The notes below the pieces were generated by a model. It did not search any database and had not been told where the DNA came from. It saw only the letters and a program-made list of their open reading frames with translations. The position numbers and the translations under genes are program-made. Below, piece after piece: positions 34,169 to 43,110 of a stretch of DNA of 64,000 bases (position 1 is its first letter; each line of letters starts with the position of its first letter). The stretch is taken from assembly GCA_012518035.1 (NCBI GenBank), contig JAAYTL010000118.1, forward strand, positions 24,137 to 88,136, read 5' to 3'. Source of the DNA: Tissierellia bacterium (GTDB taxonomy: Bacteria > Bacillota > Clostridia > Tissierellales > Tissierellaceae).

Positions 34169-35632
34169 CTAGGTTCCACAAAAGGTTCTATAATTTCTAT
34201 TGGGATTGGGGTCAAGTTGGGCATACTTTTCCTGCTGGCAAGTATAGCCGTAAGGGTTAGATAAGGCTTCTAAAAGTTCCTCCATAACCCTTAATTCTCC
34301 CTTATTAACTGCTGCATCTAGGGCTTCTTCAACCCTATAATTTCTAGGTATTATAGCTGGATTATTTCCCTTCATCTGCCTTACCCTCTCTGCCTTTGGT
34401 TTGCCTTCCTTAGCTAATCTTGACTCCCACCTTCCCTTCCATTGGGAAAACTCTTCACTTGCAAAAAGCTCCATACCAGATAAGTCATCAATGCTTAGGG
34501 CCCTAAAGGTATTTGTAAAGTCTGCCCTATACTTCTTCATCAAGGATAACAAGTCCATAATTATGGACTCATCACCTGATTCTGCCTCAAATATACCTAA
34601 TTTCCTTCTCATTCCATCTATCCACAAGTCATTATAGGTATGCGTGAAGTCTACTATAGCCTCATTTGCTAATTCTAAGGCCCTATCAGCATCATCATGG
34701 ATAAGGGGAAGGAGGGTCTCAGCGAATCTAGCTAAATTCCAGGCTGCAATCATAGGTTGATTGCCATAGGCATATCTACCTTGTCTATCGATTGAAGAAA
34801 AGACTGTAGCAGGATTATAGGCATCCATAAAGGCGCAAGGTCCATAATCAATGGTTTCTCCGCTAATAGCCATGTTGTCTGTATTCATAACCCCATGGAT
34901 AAAACCCACTAGCTGCCATTTTGCAATTAAGGTTGCCTGTTTCTTGACAACCTCCTTGAGAAATTTTAGATATCTATTGTCTCCAACTTCTATAATATCA
35001 GGGAAATGTCTCTCTATGGTGTAGTCAGCAAGTTCCTTTAGTTCTCCTAGGCTTTCATAGGTGCTAATATACTGGAAGGTTCCGACCCTGATATGACTTG
35101 AAGCGACCCTGGTTAAAATTGCACCAGCTAAAGGTTGCTCCCTTAGGATCACCTCTCCTGTAGTTACCACTGCCAGGCTCCTGCTAGAGGGAATGCCTAG
35201 CTTATGCATTGCTTCACTGATGATGTATTCCCTAAGCATGGGTCCTAGAGCTGCCCTCCCATCCCCTCCACGAGAATAGGGAGTCCTGCCTGATCCTTTC
35301 AATTGAATATCATATCGCTTACCCTTAGGAGTGATATGCTCTCCCAGTAATAGGGCCCGCCCATCACCTAACATAGTAAAGTGGCCAAATTGATGGCCAG
35401 CATAGGCTTGGGCAATAGGTAACCCACCCTCTGGAATCCTATTCCCAGATAAAACACTTACTCCCTCTTCGCTTTTTAACCCATCTATATTAAGTCCTAA
35501 TTCTCCTACTAACTCTTCATTCAAAACCACTATCTTTGGGGCCTTAACTGGGTTTAGTCTTATCCTAGAAAATAGGTTTGGACTTAAATTTACATAGGTG
35601 TTTTGAAAGTTCCACCCCATATTATTATTCAT
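34169..35632 (-). CDS. selO: SelO/YdiU protein AMPylase
   Basis: A 487-residue pseudokinase-fold protein. Fingerprints are [61 protein letters not shown] and the C-terminal YRTFCGT. SelO transfers AMP from ATP to Ser, Thr or Tyr of proteins and affects redox homeostasis. The terminal Cys stands where animal SelO carries selenocysteine. AAAGGA lies nine bases before ATG 35632; the ATG at 35641 touches that site and is less likely. Monocistronic; the ABC-F promoter follows. Confidence 0.95.
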   Translation of the reverse strand: MNNNMGWNFQNTYVNLSPNLFSRIRLNPVKAPKIVVLNEELVGELGLNIDGLKSEEGVSVLSGNRIPEGGLPIAQAYAGHQFGHFTMLGDGRALLLGEHITPKGKRYDIQLKGSGRTPYSRGGDGRAALGPMLREYIISEAMHKLGIPSSRSLAVVTTGEVILREQPLAGAILTRVASSHIRVGTFQYISTYESLGELKELADYTIERHFPDIIEVGDNRYLKFLKEVVKKQATLIAKWQLVGFIHGVMNTDNMAISGETIDYGPCAFMDAYNPATVFSSIDRQGRYAYGNQPMIAAWNLARFAETLLPLIHDDADRALELANEAIVDFTHTYNDLWIDGMRRKLGIFEAESGDESIIMDLLSLMKKYRADFTNTFRALSIDDLSGMELFASEEFSQWKGRWESRLAKEGKPKAERVRQMKGNNPAIIPRNYRVEEALDAAVNKGELRVMEELLEALSNPYGYTCQQEKYAQLDPNPNRNYRTFCGT

Positions 35633-35706
35633 TAAATTCATTCCTTTATTTATAATCTATAACTTATTATCTACATACAGCTAAATAATATTAGTATCTT
35701 TGGATT

Positions 35707-35733
35707 AGAAAAGGCTAAGGTAATCCTTAGCCT
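35707..35733 (-). terminator. Terminator after the DUF1801-like gene
   Basis: On the minus strand, AGGCTAAGG pairs with CCTTAGCCT across a 4-base loop and ends in TTTTC. The stem reaches into the last codon region of the gene. Confidence 0.85.
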
Positions 35734-36100
35734 ATCTCCAAAACTTGGTATGGCCTGCCTTGTCTTGAATATTGAATTCAATAATTTTCCTTAATAAGTC
35801 ATAGTCCACTTCCATTTTAAAAGGTATACGAAAGAGCTCCTTGGAACGACTATATCCAGCCTTATTAATTTCATTAGTGAATCTATCCAAAGCCACCCTT
35901 TCAGGAGCAACGGAAATATGATGTTTAGCCCTACTAAAGCCAATGATAAAAGTTCCTTCATGGGTAAACATAGGCTGGTTCCAGGCAATCCTTGACTGTA
36001 ATTGAGGGAATGTCTCTGAAATCCAGTCGAAAATCTCCTCAAATCTCTTCCGCTTGTCTAAGTCGTCGATAGTCATTAAATAATCATTTAGGGTTTCCAT
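35732..36100 (-). CDS. DUF1801/YdhG-like protein (Fra-type iron chaperone fold)
   Basis: A 122-residue protein. KRKRFEEIFDWISETFPQLQSRIAWNQPMF, FIIGFSRAKHHISVAP and a C-terminal LLRKIIEFNIQDK helix match the DUF1801 group that includes the Bacillus frataxin-like protein YdhG. An iron chaperone role is known only for Bacillus YdhG and is inferred here. ATG follows AGGAGAAAAAT. Monocistronic. Confidence 0.85.
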   Translation of the reverse strand: METLNDYLMTIDDLDKRKRFEEIFDWISETFPQLQSRIAWNQPMFTHEGTFIIGFSRAKHHISVAPERVALDRFTNEINKAGYSRSKELFRIPFKMEVDYDLLRKIIEFNIQDKAGHTKFWR

Positions 36101-36175
36101 ATTTTTCTCCTATTTCTTATACTTACTTTCTTAGATTTTACCCAAAACTGGAGGAAATAAATACATAGATTCAAA

Positions 36176-36982
36176 TTAAAAAGTAATAGGTGAAGCCATC
36201 CTCTTGAGTAGGGAAATGACACTCCAAGCAGCAAGAGTACTTGATTTGGGATTTTCTGGTGATGGTTTTGATTCTATATCTACAAGGACTGAAACCGTGT
36301 CGCCTTCCAGCCTAATACTGTGCCTATTACTTTTCATTCCTGGCACACTCCTTATAACCACCTTAGTCTTATCAACGCCAACGCTGGATAGGGCAGTAGC
36401 CACTGCTACATTAATGTTTTTGGGAAATACCTTTATGGCCTCCCTAGCAGTACCTGTAAACACCTCTTCTACATCCACTTCAGAAAGGGTTCTACCCTTT
36501 AAGAATGGTGCTCCATTTAAGGACTTTGGTGCCTTTTCAGTCAATATTTCAACCCTAGCATCCTCCATAAGTATAGCCGAATTTAATACATCAAATCCTC
36601 CCACAGCTCCAGAAGCTAGATGAACCCTAGCCTGGTTTTCTCTCGCTAGCTCTTCTACCTTTTTATAGAAGTCATCATCAGCAAAGGCTCCTACAGACAA
36701 GACTATGAGGTTGATTCCCTTTGCCAGGATTTCAAGAGCCATCTCCTTAATTGCACTAGGTGATGCTGCCTCTATAATATAGTCTGGCCTATCTTCTAGC
36801 ATCTCTTCTAAGGTCTTGTAGGCCTTGGTCTTAATTTCATTAGCCAACTTATAGGCATTCTCATAGTCTCCACTCAAGACGCCAGCTAACTCATAGTCCT
36901 GGTAAAGGTCTCCTGCTACAGTTCTTCCAATAATACCTCCTAGGGAACCACTTCCAATGATCCCTAACCTAACTTTTGCCAT
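36176..36982 (-). CDS. nadX: L-aspartate dehydrogenase
   Basis: About 268 residues. A Rossmann start (VRLGIIGSGSLGGIIGR), DYIIEAASPSAIKEMA, VLSVGAFADDDFY and HLASGAVGGFDVL fit the AspDH family, which oxidises L-aspartate with NAD(P)+ to iminoaspartate/oxaloacetate. In some bacteria it feeds quinolinate synthesis, but no nadA or nadC is adjacent, so a catabolic role beside aspA is equally possible. ATG 36982 lies six bases after GAGGAGA; the frame opens five codons earlier. Confidence 0.88.
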   Translation of the reverse strand: MAKVRLGIIGSGSLGGIIGRTVAGDLYQDYELAGVLSGDYENAYKLANEIKTKAYKTLEEMLEDRPDYIIEAASPSAIKEMALEILAKGINLIVLSVGAFADDDFYKKVEELARENQARVHLASGAVGGFDVLNSAILMEDARVEILTEKAPKSLNGAPFLKGRTLSEVDVEEVFTGTAREAIKVFPKNINVAVATALSSVGVDKTKVVIRSVPGMKSNRHSIRLEGDTVSVLVDIESKPSPENPKSSTLAAWSVISLLKRMASPITF

Positions 36983-37110
36983 CCAATCTCTCCTCATCTA
37001 AAATAATATTGAATAATTACACTTCGAACACAATAAATATGTGCTTAACCTTACCTATATTATATACCCTTGTACAAAAAATTTAATGAAATTCTAATAT
37101 TTATCAAATT

Positions 37111-37143
37111 AAAAAGACCCTAGATGGATAGCATCTAAGGTCT
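37111..37143 (-). terminator. Terminator after the DUF4179 gene
   Basis: On the minus strand, AGACCTTAGATG pairs with CATCTAGGGTCT (one G-T pair) across CTATC and runs into TTTTTAA. Confidence 0.88.
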
Positions 37144-37150
37144 CTACTAA

Positions 37151-38383
37151 CTAATCAAGGTCTATGACCCAGTCTCCCAGCATAACGCTTGAAGGTGATT
37201 CAAAATAGAGGGTAAAGTTCCTTCCTAGCTCTGTTAGGTCAAGGAATAGCTCAATATGGCCTGTTTCCTCATTTGGCCCAATTCCATAACCATCGATTCC
37301 CCTAACTCTTACATAATCTAAAATTTCATCTTCTGGAGAATTCCAAATCATTGCCACTACTACCTCTCTATCACTTCTTCTTACATCCACAATTTCTATT
37401 GAAAAGTCTCCTAGACTAAGCACCTCATTGATGGCCTCTCTTTCTCCATCCTTAGGTGTCTTGATCTTAATCTTATGGGATTTTAGATCATAATACCTTA
37501 CCTTTAAATATGGAAGTACTAGTTTTAGGCCTTCCTGGTCCTCAATATCAAAGTAAAAGTCCGACATGAGGTTTCCGAAGGATGAAGGTAGGCTTGGATA
37601 GATCCTTTTACCATCCTTAGTCAAGATATACATGCTCTTCTCCTCAATCAAGTCCTCTGCAAACATAAGACTCATCTCGAAGGGATAATCCTCAATATAC
37701 TTATCCTCTGTTTGATGGAGTAGGCTTATCATCAACTTATCCTCTAATTGCTTCTTAATAGCTACCAAGTTGACTCCCTTATCACTCGCATGGTTTCCTA
37801 ATTGCAAGAAATCCTCAACCTCTGCTGTCTTCTCTAGGGTAAATGGAAGTTCTATATCTTTAAAAAGAAGAAAGTAATTTTTCATATCATCATTCTCTAC
37901 TTCAAAGTAAAAGTCGCCCTCCCAGAACTCTCCACCACCAGACCTACTATAGGCAGCTGCATATGATATATTTCCATCCCCATCCTTTAAATATATATCA
38001 TCTTCTTCATAGTTGCTTTCTACAGTCAGGCTAAGGTTCTTTCCAAGTTTTGAAGCAGCCTTAATCACGAGATAATAATCTCCTTCTTCATGCATAACCT
38101 GATCTTTGAGGGCTAGGACCCTACCTTCCTCAGTATCCACTACCACATTATAGCCTGGAACATACTGTAAGGCTCTCCTTATGGCTGCTTCTACCCTGTC
38201 AAATCCTACAATCCCAGTAAAGGCAAGCAGGATGACCAATGATGCAGCAATGGCTAATAATGGCTTATAAGATTTCCTCCTTCTGTGCTCTTCATCAGCC
38301 TTAGATAGACCTATTTCTATATAATCATCTATTTCATCTGGAACGGGAATGTTATTTAACATATCCTTAAGGTTATTGGTCAT
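37151..38383 (-). CDS. DUF4179 anti-sigma-like membrane protein
   Basis: A 410-residue protein: a short cytoplasmic N-terminus of about 40 residues (NIPVPDEIDDYIEIGLSKADEE), one transmembrane helix (LLAIAASLVILLAFTGIVGF) and a large outer domain of about 340 residues with DUF4179 features. Its start overlaps the sigma-factor gene stop by four bases (ATGA type), so the two are translationally coupled. The cytoplasmic segment is the likely sigma-binding part and the outer domain the sensor. The signal sensed is unknown. Confidence 0.85.
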   Translation of the reverse strand: MTNNLKDMLNNIPVPDEIDDYIEIGLSKADEEHRRRKSYKPLLAIAASLVILLAFTGIVGFDRVEAAIRRALQYVPGYNVVVDTEEGRVLALKDQVMHEEGDYYLVIKAASKLGKNLSLTVESNYEEDDIYLKDGDGNISYAAAYSRSGGGEFWEGDFYFEVENDDMKNYFLLFKDIELPFTLEKTAEVEDFLQLGNHASDKGVNLVAIKKQLEDKLMISLLHQTEDKYIEDYPFEMSLMFAEDLIEEKSMYILTKDGKRIYPSLPSSFGNLMSDFYFDIEDQEGLKLVLPYLKVRYYDLKSHKIKIKTPKDGEREAINEVLSLGDFSIEIVDVRRSDREVVVAMIWNSPEDEILDYVRVRGIDGYGIGPNEETGHIELFLDLTELGRNFTLYFESPSSVMLGDWVIDLD

Positions 38384-38871
38384 ATCGATTCCTCCTCTAG
38401 CTTTAACTTTTCCAAAGCCCTATAATATCTGCTCTTCCCCGTACTAACAGTTATTCCAAGTTCATCAGCAATCATCTCAAAAGTATAGTTAAAATATATC
38501 TTTAAAACTATGATATTTTTTTCATCTAAGGACAGGGTTTTTAAATTGTCAAGGAAGATAGCTAGGCTAGCCTTATCTTCAGCTTCTATATTTTCTAGAA
38601 TGGATATGTCCCCTACAAGTATGGGCTTGTTTTTTCTAAGGAGGTCCTTAGACTTATTTGCTGCTATCTTTAAAATCCATGATTTAAACTTACTCTTATC
38701 CTTTAGTTTGTTCTTGGATAGGTAGGATTGGTAGGCTGTTTCCTGGACTATATCCAGGGCATCAGCTTGATTGTTAACATAGGTATAGGCAAGCCTATAG
38801 ATATCAGTCTTATACTTATTAAACAGTTCTTCAAATTCTTTCCTATTTATTTTAATTTTGATACACCTCAC
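38380..38871 (-). CDS. ECF-type RNA polymerase sigma factor
   Basis: About 159-163 residues with region 2 (FEELFNKYKTDIYRLAYTYVNNQADALDIVQETAYQ, split by its helices) and region 4 (LSLDEKNIIVLKIYFNYTFEMIADELGI). The gene is coupled to the DUF4179 anti-sigma gene. The start is odd: GTG at 38871 lies within the ribosome site GAGGTG, and no ATG or TTG lies at proper distance; ATT at 38856 does, seven bases after it. An ECF-type promoter lies upstream, suggesting self-activation. Confidence 0.9.
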   Translation of the reverse strand: MRCIKIKINRKEFEELFNKYKTDIYRLAYTYVNNQADALDIVQETAYQSYLSKNKLKDKSKFKSWILKIAANKSKDLLRKNKPILVGDISILENIEAEDKASLAIFLDNLKTLSLDEKNIIVLKIYFNYTFEMIADELGITVSTGKSRYYRALEKLKLEEESI

Positions 38872-38891
38872 TTAGAAGATCTTCTATCTAT

Positions 38892-38920
38892 AAGACGGAT
38901 TATAGTCAAAAAAAGTTTCA
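38892..38920 (-). promoter_or_regulatory. ECF-type promoter for the sigma/anti-sigma operon
   Basis: On the minus strand, TGAAAC (38915-38920), a 17-base spacer and CGTCTT (38892-38897) match the TGAAAC-N16/17-CGTC pattern of SigW/SigX/SigV-type ECF promoters. It lies about 20-35 bases before the sigma gene. Confidence 0.75.
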
Positions 38921-38953
38921 ATAAAAATAGATAGTATATAAATACTATCTATT
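38919..38953 (-). terminator. Terminator after the small GNAT gene
   Basis: AATAGATAGTAT and ATACTATCTATT form a perfect 12-bp stem with a 4-base loop and TTTTATT on the minus strand. It abuts the ECF promoter. Confidence 0.85.
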
Positions 38954-38994
38954 CTAAGGTCAAGAATCATTCTAGACAATCCTATTATACCATT

Positions 38995-39273
38995 TTACTT
39001 ATGAATCATGTCGTGGTATTCTGGATTTTTCTCCATCTGGTATTTTACATAAGGACATACGGGAATAATCTTCTTATCTTCTTTCCTTGCCCAATCCACC
39101 GCTGTTTTTAATAGCTGTTTTGCAATTCCTTGCCCCCCCATCTCCTTGGGCACATAGGTACTATCAATGATAATAGCACCTTCTCCAGTATGCACATAGG
39201 AAATATATGCTATTGGGTCATTCTCTGATTCTCCTATATAGAATTTATTGCTTCCACTTTTAATCTCCAACAT
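38995..39273 (-). CDS. Short GNAT-fold acetyltransferase (YjdJ/Gcn5-related)
   Basis: About 92 residues: a minimal N-acetyltransferase domain with AIIIDSTYVPKEMGGQGIAKQLLKTAVDWARKEDKKIIPVCPYVKY (read as consecutive motifs), typical of the small YjdJ-like GNAT family. The GGQGIA loop binds acetyl-CoA. The substrate is unknown. AGGAGG lies six bases before ATG 39273, preferred over the TTG two codons upstream. Confidence 0.88.
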   Translation of the reverse strand: MLEIKSGSNKFYIGESENDPIAYISYVHTGEGAIIIDSTYVPKEMGGQGIAKQLLKTAVDWARKEDKKIIPVCPYVKYQMEKNPEYHDMIHK

Positions 39274-39377
39274 AGTCAACCTCCTTAGAACTCTTAATTA
39301 AATTCTACCCTTTAGAGAGATTTATAAGCAGTATCAATTAAATATTGGAGATTATGCCGATTATATATCAAAATTTT

Positions 39378-39403
39378 AGGCCGGATGAGATTTCATCCGA
39401 CCT
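39378..39403. terminator. Hairpin after thrC
   Basis: AGGCCGGATGA and TCATCCGACCT form an 11-bp stem with one mispair, 18 bases after the thrC stop. The U-tail on the minus strand is weak. Confidence 0.65.
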
Positions 39404-39420
39404 GCTTATACTTGTTTGTT

Positions 39421-40533
39421 CTATATATTGATGTATTTTAAAATCTTTTCGCTTGCCTTTAAACCATTACCTGATACAATAACAACCGTCTTATCCTTAG
39501 GGCTTATTTTCTTATCCCTGATTAGATGACTAGCTCCTGCAAAAGCTGTAGCAGATGTAGGTTCGATATAATATCCCTTCTTACAAATGGCTTTGAGTGC
39601 TTTTATAATATCTTCTTCTGTTACTTGAACCATTTCACCCTTGGTAGCTCTAATGGCCTCTACCAGCTCCTTGCTCTTGCTAGATGATAAAAGGGCTATC
39701 CCCTCTGCAATCGTTGGTTTCGGTTCAAATTCATCCTTTATACCATGGAACTCCCTATAAACAGAGTTACGGTTTTCAGACTGGACCCCAAAAATCCTTG
39801 GAAGCTTGTCTACTTCTCCATTGGCAAGTAGCTCATTGAAGCCTTGGGCCAGGCCTAGACCTATACTTCCATTGCCAATAGGACAGATAATATTATCAGG
39901 TGCTGAAAATCCCATTTGCTCCCAGATTTCATAAGCCATAGACTTGACCCCCTCTATAAAGTAGGGATTCCAGTTGTGGCTAGCATAAAAACCATCAATG
40001 GAAGTCTGTGCTGCTCGGGCGGTGTTTTCACGAGGTCCTGCTATCAAATTGAGCTTGGCCTTGGATGAAATAACCTGAGCTACCTTCCCCTCAGAAGTTC
40101 CTTCTGGAGCAAAAATACTACAATCCATTCCAGCCTTAGTAGCATACTCTGCCACTGAGGCTCCAGCATTACCGGATGAGTCCTCAGTTATAACCTTTAT
40201 ACCTTTTAGAGCTAGATGATTTATCATCATGACCACACCACGGTCTTTAAAAGAGCCAGTAGGCATAAGGGCATCATTTTTAATATATATTTTGTAATCA
40301 TCCCAGGTCTCTTCTGTTAGTGGTGTCATTCCTTCACCAAAGGTTGATACAAGTTCTTCTTTTTTTACAGGATAAGCCTTGTCATATCTCCATAAGGTAA
40401 AGTCATTCTCTCTAATATCTTCTCTAGAGAACTTAACCTCCCAATCGAGCCACAAGGACCCGCCACATCCGCATCTCCAGCCCTCATAGCTGTCATCGTA
40501 TCTTGCATCACATCTTTTACATATGTAATCCAT
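39421..40533 (-). CDS. thrC: Threonine synthase
   Basis: A 370-residue PLP enzyme that turns O-phosphohomoserine into threonine. A zinc-ribbon-like start (YICKRCDARYDDS and GWRCGCGG) is followed by the fold type II core with the PLP lysine in PTGSFKDRGVVMM, the EDSSGNAGASVAEYA block and the phosphate-binding PIGNGSIGLGLA. It is annotated by motifs; a threonine dehydratase-like activity cannot be fully ruled out, but the N-terminal ribbon is typical of ThrC. ATG follows AAAGGAGGC. Confidence 0.9.
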   Translation of the reverse strand: MDYICKRCDARYDDSYEGWRCGCGGSLWLDWEVKFSREDIRENDFTLWRYDKAYPVKKEELVSTFGEGMTPLTEETWDDYKIYIKNDALMPTGSFKDRGVVMMINHLALKGIKVITEDSSGNAGASVAEYATKAGMDCSIFAPEGTSEGKVAQVISSKAKLNLIAGPRENTARAAQTSIDGFYASHNWNPYFIEGVKSMAYEIWEQMGFSAPDNIICPIGNGSIGLGLAQGFNELLANGEVDKLPRIFGVQSENRNSVYREFHGIKDEFEPKPTIAEGIALLSSSKSKELVEAIRATKGEMVQVTEEDIIKALKAICKKGYYIEPTSATAFAGASHLIRDKKISPKDKTVVIVSGNGLKASEKILKYINI

Positions 40534-40608
40534 TACCCTGCCTCCTTTAGCTAATCTTGTAATCTACTCTTACTTTTATTATATCATGACTCTCCTATTA
40601 AAGAAGAA

Positions 40609-40645
40609 AAATCAGTGCAGGTCTATATAAATCCCACACTGATTT
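40609..40645 (-). terminator. Terminator after the YkvI-like gene
   Basis: On the minus strand, AAATCAGTG pairs with CACTGATTT and runs into TTCTTCTTT. Confidence 0.75.
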
Positions 40646-40662
40646 CTTTTATAGTTATCTTG

Positions 40663-41763
40663 CTAATTATTATTTTTTGCTATTCTTTTTTCCCCTAGGG
40701 TTTTAATAATAACCAAGATTAAGACTACAATTCCCAAATATCCTGTATAGGGGTAAACAGTTCCTACTAGTTTACCAAAGGGCAACTGTCCACCTGCAAA
40801 GGCTATGATGGTTAGAATAACCAAGACTATCTTGCTCCTCTTAGACCCTTCCTTACCCCCAAACTGTCTCACAGCAACCCACATCATAGGAGCAGCTGTA
40901 CTGTAGATCTCACAGATTAAGATGATTGAGAATACAAAACTTGCTGCTGGTGATATCAAATCAGATAGGTAGAGGTTTGGAATTTCCAAATCTGACACCT
41001 GACTGATGTAGGACAGTAGGGCAAGGTTCAATAGTAGCCCAGCTAACATCAAGGTTATACCTCCCAAAACTCCACCCCAGATAGCTTCTTTCTTAGTATT
41101 AGCTGTCTTTCCCATCTCTGATAAGAATGGAATAGAGCCTGTTACGTTATAGGCTACATATAGGGTTCCTGCCAACCACCAGGTATTTTGACTGGCTGTT
41201 GCCCTAGGCATATCCTTCATATGAGCCATTGCCTCAGATATCTGAGATAGTCCATCTGGATTTATTATCAAGGCATATACTGAAATTACCAAGGTAAATA
41301 TAATAGTCAAGGGCCCTAAGTACCCTATGATATCTACAATTTTTTCCAAGCCAAAATAATTCGTTATAAGTACTAAAATTGCCATTATCAAGGTTCCCAC
41401 AAGTTGTGGTGTGCCGAAATACTGATGCATAGTCGCTCCAGAACCTGATATCATAACAACAACTACCATGAATAAGAAAATAGGTATAAACCACTCTAAG
41501 AATTTACCAAATATAAGTCCACAATAGTATTGAAATGGATTGTCATAGGGATTGTCTTTTTCCCTAAACCCATACCTCATCAAGATAGCTCCTACCAAGG
41601 AAAATAGAGTCATACTGATGAGAACACCACCAATGCTCTTAATACCATAAGCAGTAAAGAATTGCATAATCTCCTGACCTGTAGCAAAACCAGAGCCAAT
41701 CATAAATGCTACAAAGGCCCCTGCATACTTGATGACATTTTTCATACTAGTCTTCCCTTCCAT
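40663..41763 (-). CDS. YkvI-family membrane transporter
   Basis: A 366-residue protein with ten or so transmembrane helices and no soluble domain. The start KYAGAFVAFMIGSGFATGQEIMQFF carries the unwound GSGFATGQE segment of the YkvI family, which belongs to the amino-acid/polyamine LeuT-like superfamily. The substrate is unknown; branched-chain amino acids or similar have been suggested for relatives. ATG has GGAGGG upstream. It lies 55 bases after the aminotransferase gene, so an amino-acid substrate shared with that enzyme is plausible. Confidence 0.85.
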   Translation of the reverse strand: MEGKTSMKNVIKYAGAFVAFMIGSGFATGQEIMQFFTAYGIKSIGGVLISMTLFSLVGAILMRYGFREKDNPYDNPFQYYCGLIFGKFLEWFIPIFLFMVVVVMISGSGATMHQYFGTPQLVGTLIMAILVLITNYFGLEKIVDIIGYLGPLTIIFTLVISVYALIINPDGLSQISEAMAHMKDMPRATASQNTWWLAGTLYVAYNVTGSIPFLSEMGKTANTKKEAIWGGVLGGITLMLAGLLLNLALLSYISQVSDLEIPNLYLSDLISPAASFVFSIILICEIYSTAAPMMWVAVRQFGGKEGSKRSKIVLVILTIIAFAGGQLPFGKLVGTVYPYTGYLGIVVLILVIIKTLGEKRIAKNNN

Positions 41764-41818
41764 AACATCCCTCCTATATAAATGTAATTAAGGTTAAAAC
41801 CTAGAATGCATAATAAGT

Positions 41819-42913
41819 TCACACTGTTTTTATAAATCTTTCTGTCTCCTTGAGACAATCCATTAATAGGTCAATATCCTTATGAAGATTCAACCTAATA
41901 GCATTCTTGCCAAGGCCAACATATCCACTACAGGTGACAACCTTAAGCCCTGTCTTCTCCATGACTTTTTCCAAGTCAATATCTTCATTTTCACAATATA
42001 TGACAGAAATAGGGATCTCCTCTGAAGTGTATCCTACCTTGAGTGTAGATAACTCACCTAGAATCCTTCTTTTCCCCTCAATTATTTTCTGTTTATTTTC
42101 TCTGTGCCAGCCACTATTAATGACTTGAGCTGCCACATAGTTGGCAATGGTGCTCTTTGAAAAAGGAATATTTACTGTGTTAAAAGTGTCTATAAAGACC
42201 TTGTTAGCAATAACATAGCCCAATCTAATTCCAGCTGCTCCTAGCCCCTTTGAAAAGGTTCTGACTACAGCCAGATTATCAAATTTCTCCACAAGGGCTA
42301 CTGCTGATTCTTCCATATCCATATAATCACCATAGGCCTCGTCAATTACAACAAAACTATTTCTTTTTTCTGCTTCACTAATGATTATTTCTAAATCATG
42401 CCTGGGAATAACCTGCCCCGTAGGGTTGTTGGGATTATCGATATATATGTAAGCATCACTTATCTTAAGTAACTCATTAAGGAAGTCATCCAAAACAAAC
42501 TTGTAATTATTATCCTTTTTTAGATGGACAGGATTATAGTCAGCCCCATACATGTTAAAATCGTCAATAACTGCTGAGAATTGAGGAGCTATCCCCAGAA
42601 TCTTCTTGCCAGGCTTCAAAAACATCCTATTGATTGTAAGTAAGGTGCCAATTGAGCCACAACCAAAGGCTATATTATAAGTATTAAGCTCAGCTACCTC
42701 ATCAAAATATTTTATTATTCCCTTTACTAGTTCTCCATTGTCCTCTGGATATAGCTCTATAGTGTCAAAGGCATCTTGGCTAATCTTTAAGGCTGGCGAT
42801 TTACCATAAGGGTTAGTACCCAGGGAGCAATCAATCTTATACTCAAAATCAGATAGATGAACTGAATAATCACTCCTTGAGTATTCTAAAATTACCTCGT
42901 CTATACCATACAT
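41819..42913 (-). CDS. HisC/CobD-like PLP aminotransferase
   Basis: About 364 residues, fold type I aminotransferase. DNPNNPTGQVIPR and VIDEAYGDYMD surround the cofactor site, and VRTFSKGLGAAGIRLGY has the Schiff-base lysine. Overall it resembles histidinol-phosphate aminotransferase and CobD. No his or cob gene is adjacent, so the amino donor or acceptor is open; proximity to the YkvI transporter suggests amino-acid catabolism. GAGGG lies seven bases before ATG 42913; an upstream TTG two codons away is in frame. Confidence 0.85.
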   Translation of the reverse strand: MYGIDEVILEYSRSDYSVHLSDFEYKIDCSLGTNPYGKSPALKISQDAFDTIELYPEDNGELVKGIIKYFDEVAELNTYNIAFGCGSIGTLLTINRMFLKPGKKILGIAPQFSAVIDDFNMYGADYNPVHLKKDNNYKFVLDDFLNELLKISDAYIYIDNPNNPTGQVIPRHDLEIIISEAEKRNSFVVIDEAYGDYMDMEESAVALVEKFDNLAVVRTFSKGLGAAGIRLGYVIANKVFIDTFNTVNIPFSKSTIANYVAAQVINSGWHRENKQKIIEGKRRILGELSTLKVGYTSEEIPISVIYCENEDIDLEKVMEKTGLKVVTCSGYVGLGKNAIRLNLHKDIDLLMDCLKETERFIKTV

Positions 42914-43007
42914 ATGCAAACCCTCTTTCTTTTACTTTGATATTTCCATCTTCCTCGTCAAAGTTCTTTCTCACTTTATTGCGCTAAATAAAGGTTTAAT
43001 TCTCTAT

Positions 43008-43036
43008 ATAATAATCTCTTTTTGTACATTTGTCAA
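43008..43036 (-). promoter_or_regulatory. Promoter for the aminotransferase/YkvI genes
   Basis: TTGACA (43031-43036), a 17-base spacer and TATTAT (43008-43013) on the minus strand give a start near 43001. Confidence 0.8.
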
Positions 43037-43075
43037 GGTGTTGTTTATAATTACAATTATTATAATTATAATAAA

Positions 43076-43104
43076 AGGTCTACCTTTTAAATCAAGATAG
43101 ACCT
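43076..43104 (-). terminator. Terminator after the antiporter gene
   Basis: On the minus strand, AGGTCTA pairs with TAGACCT across a 15-base loop and runs into TTTTATTAT. Confidence 0.8.
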
Positions 43105-43110
43105 AGCTAT

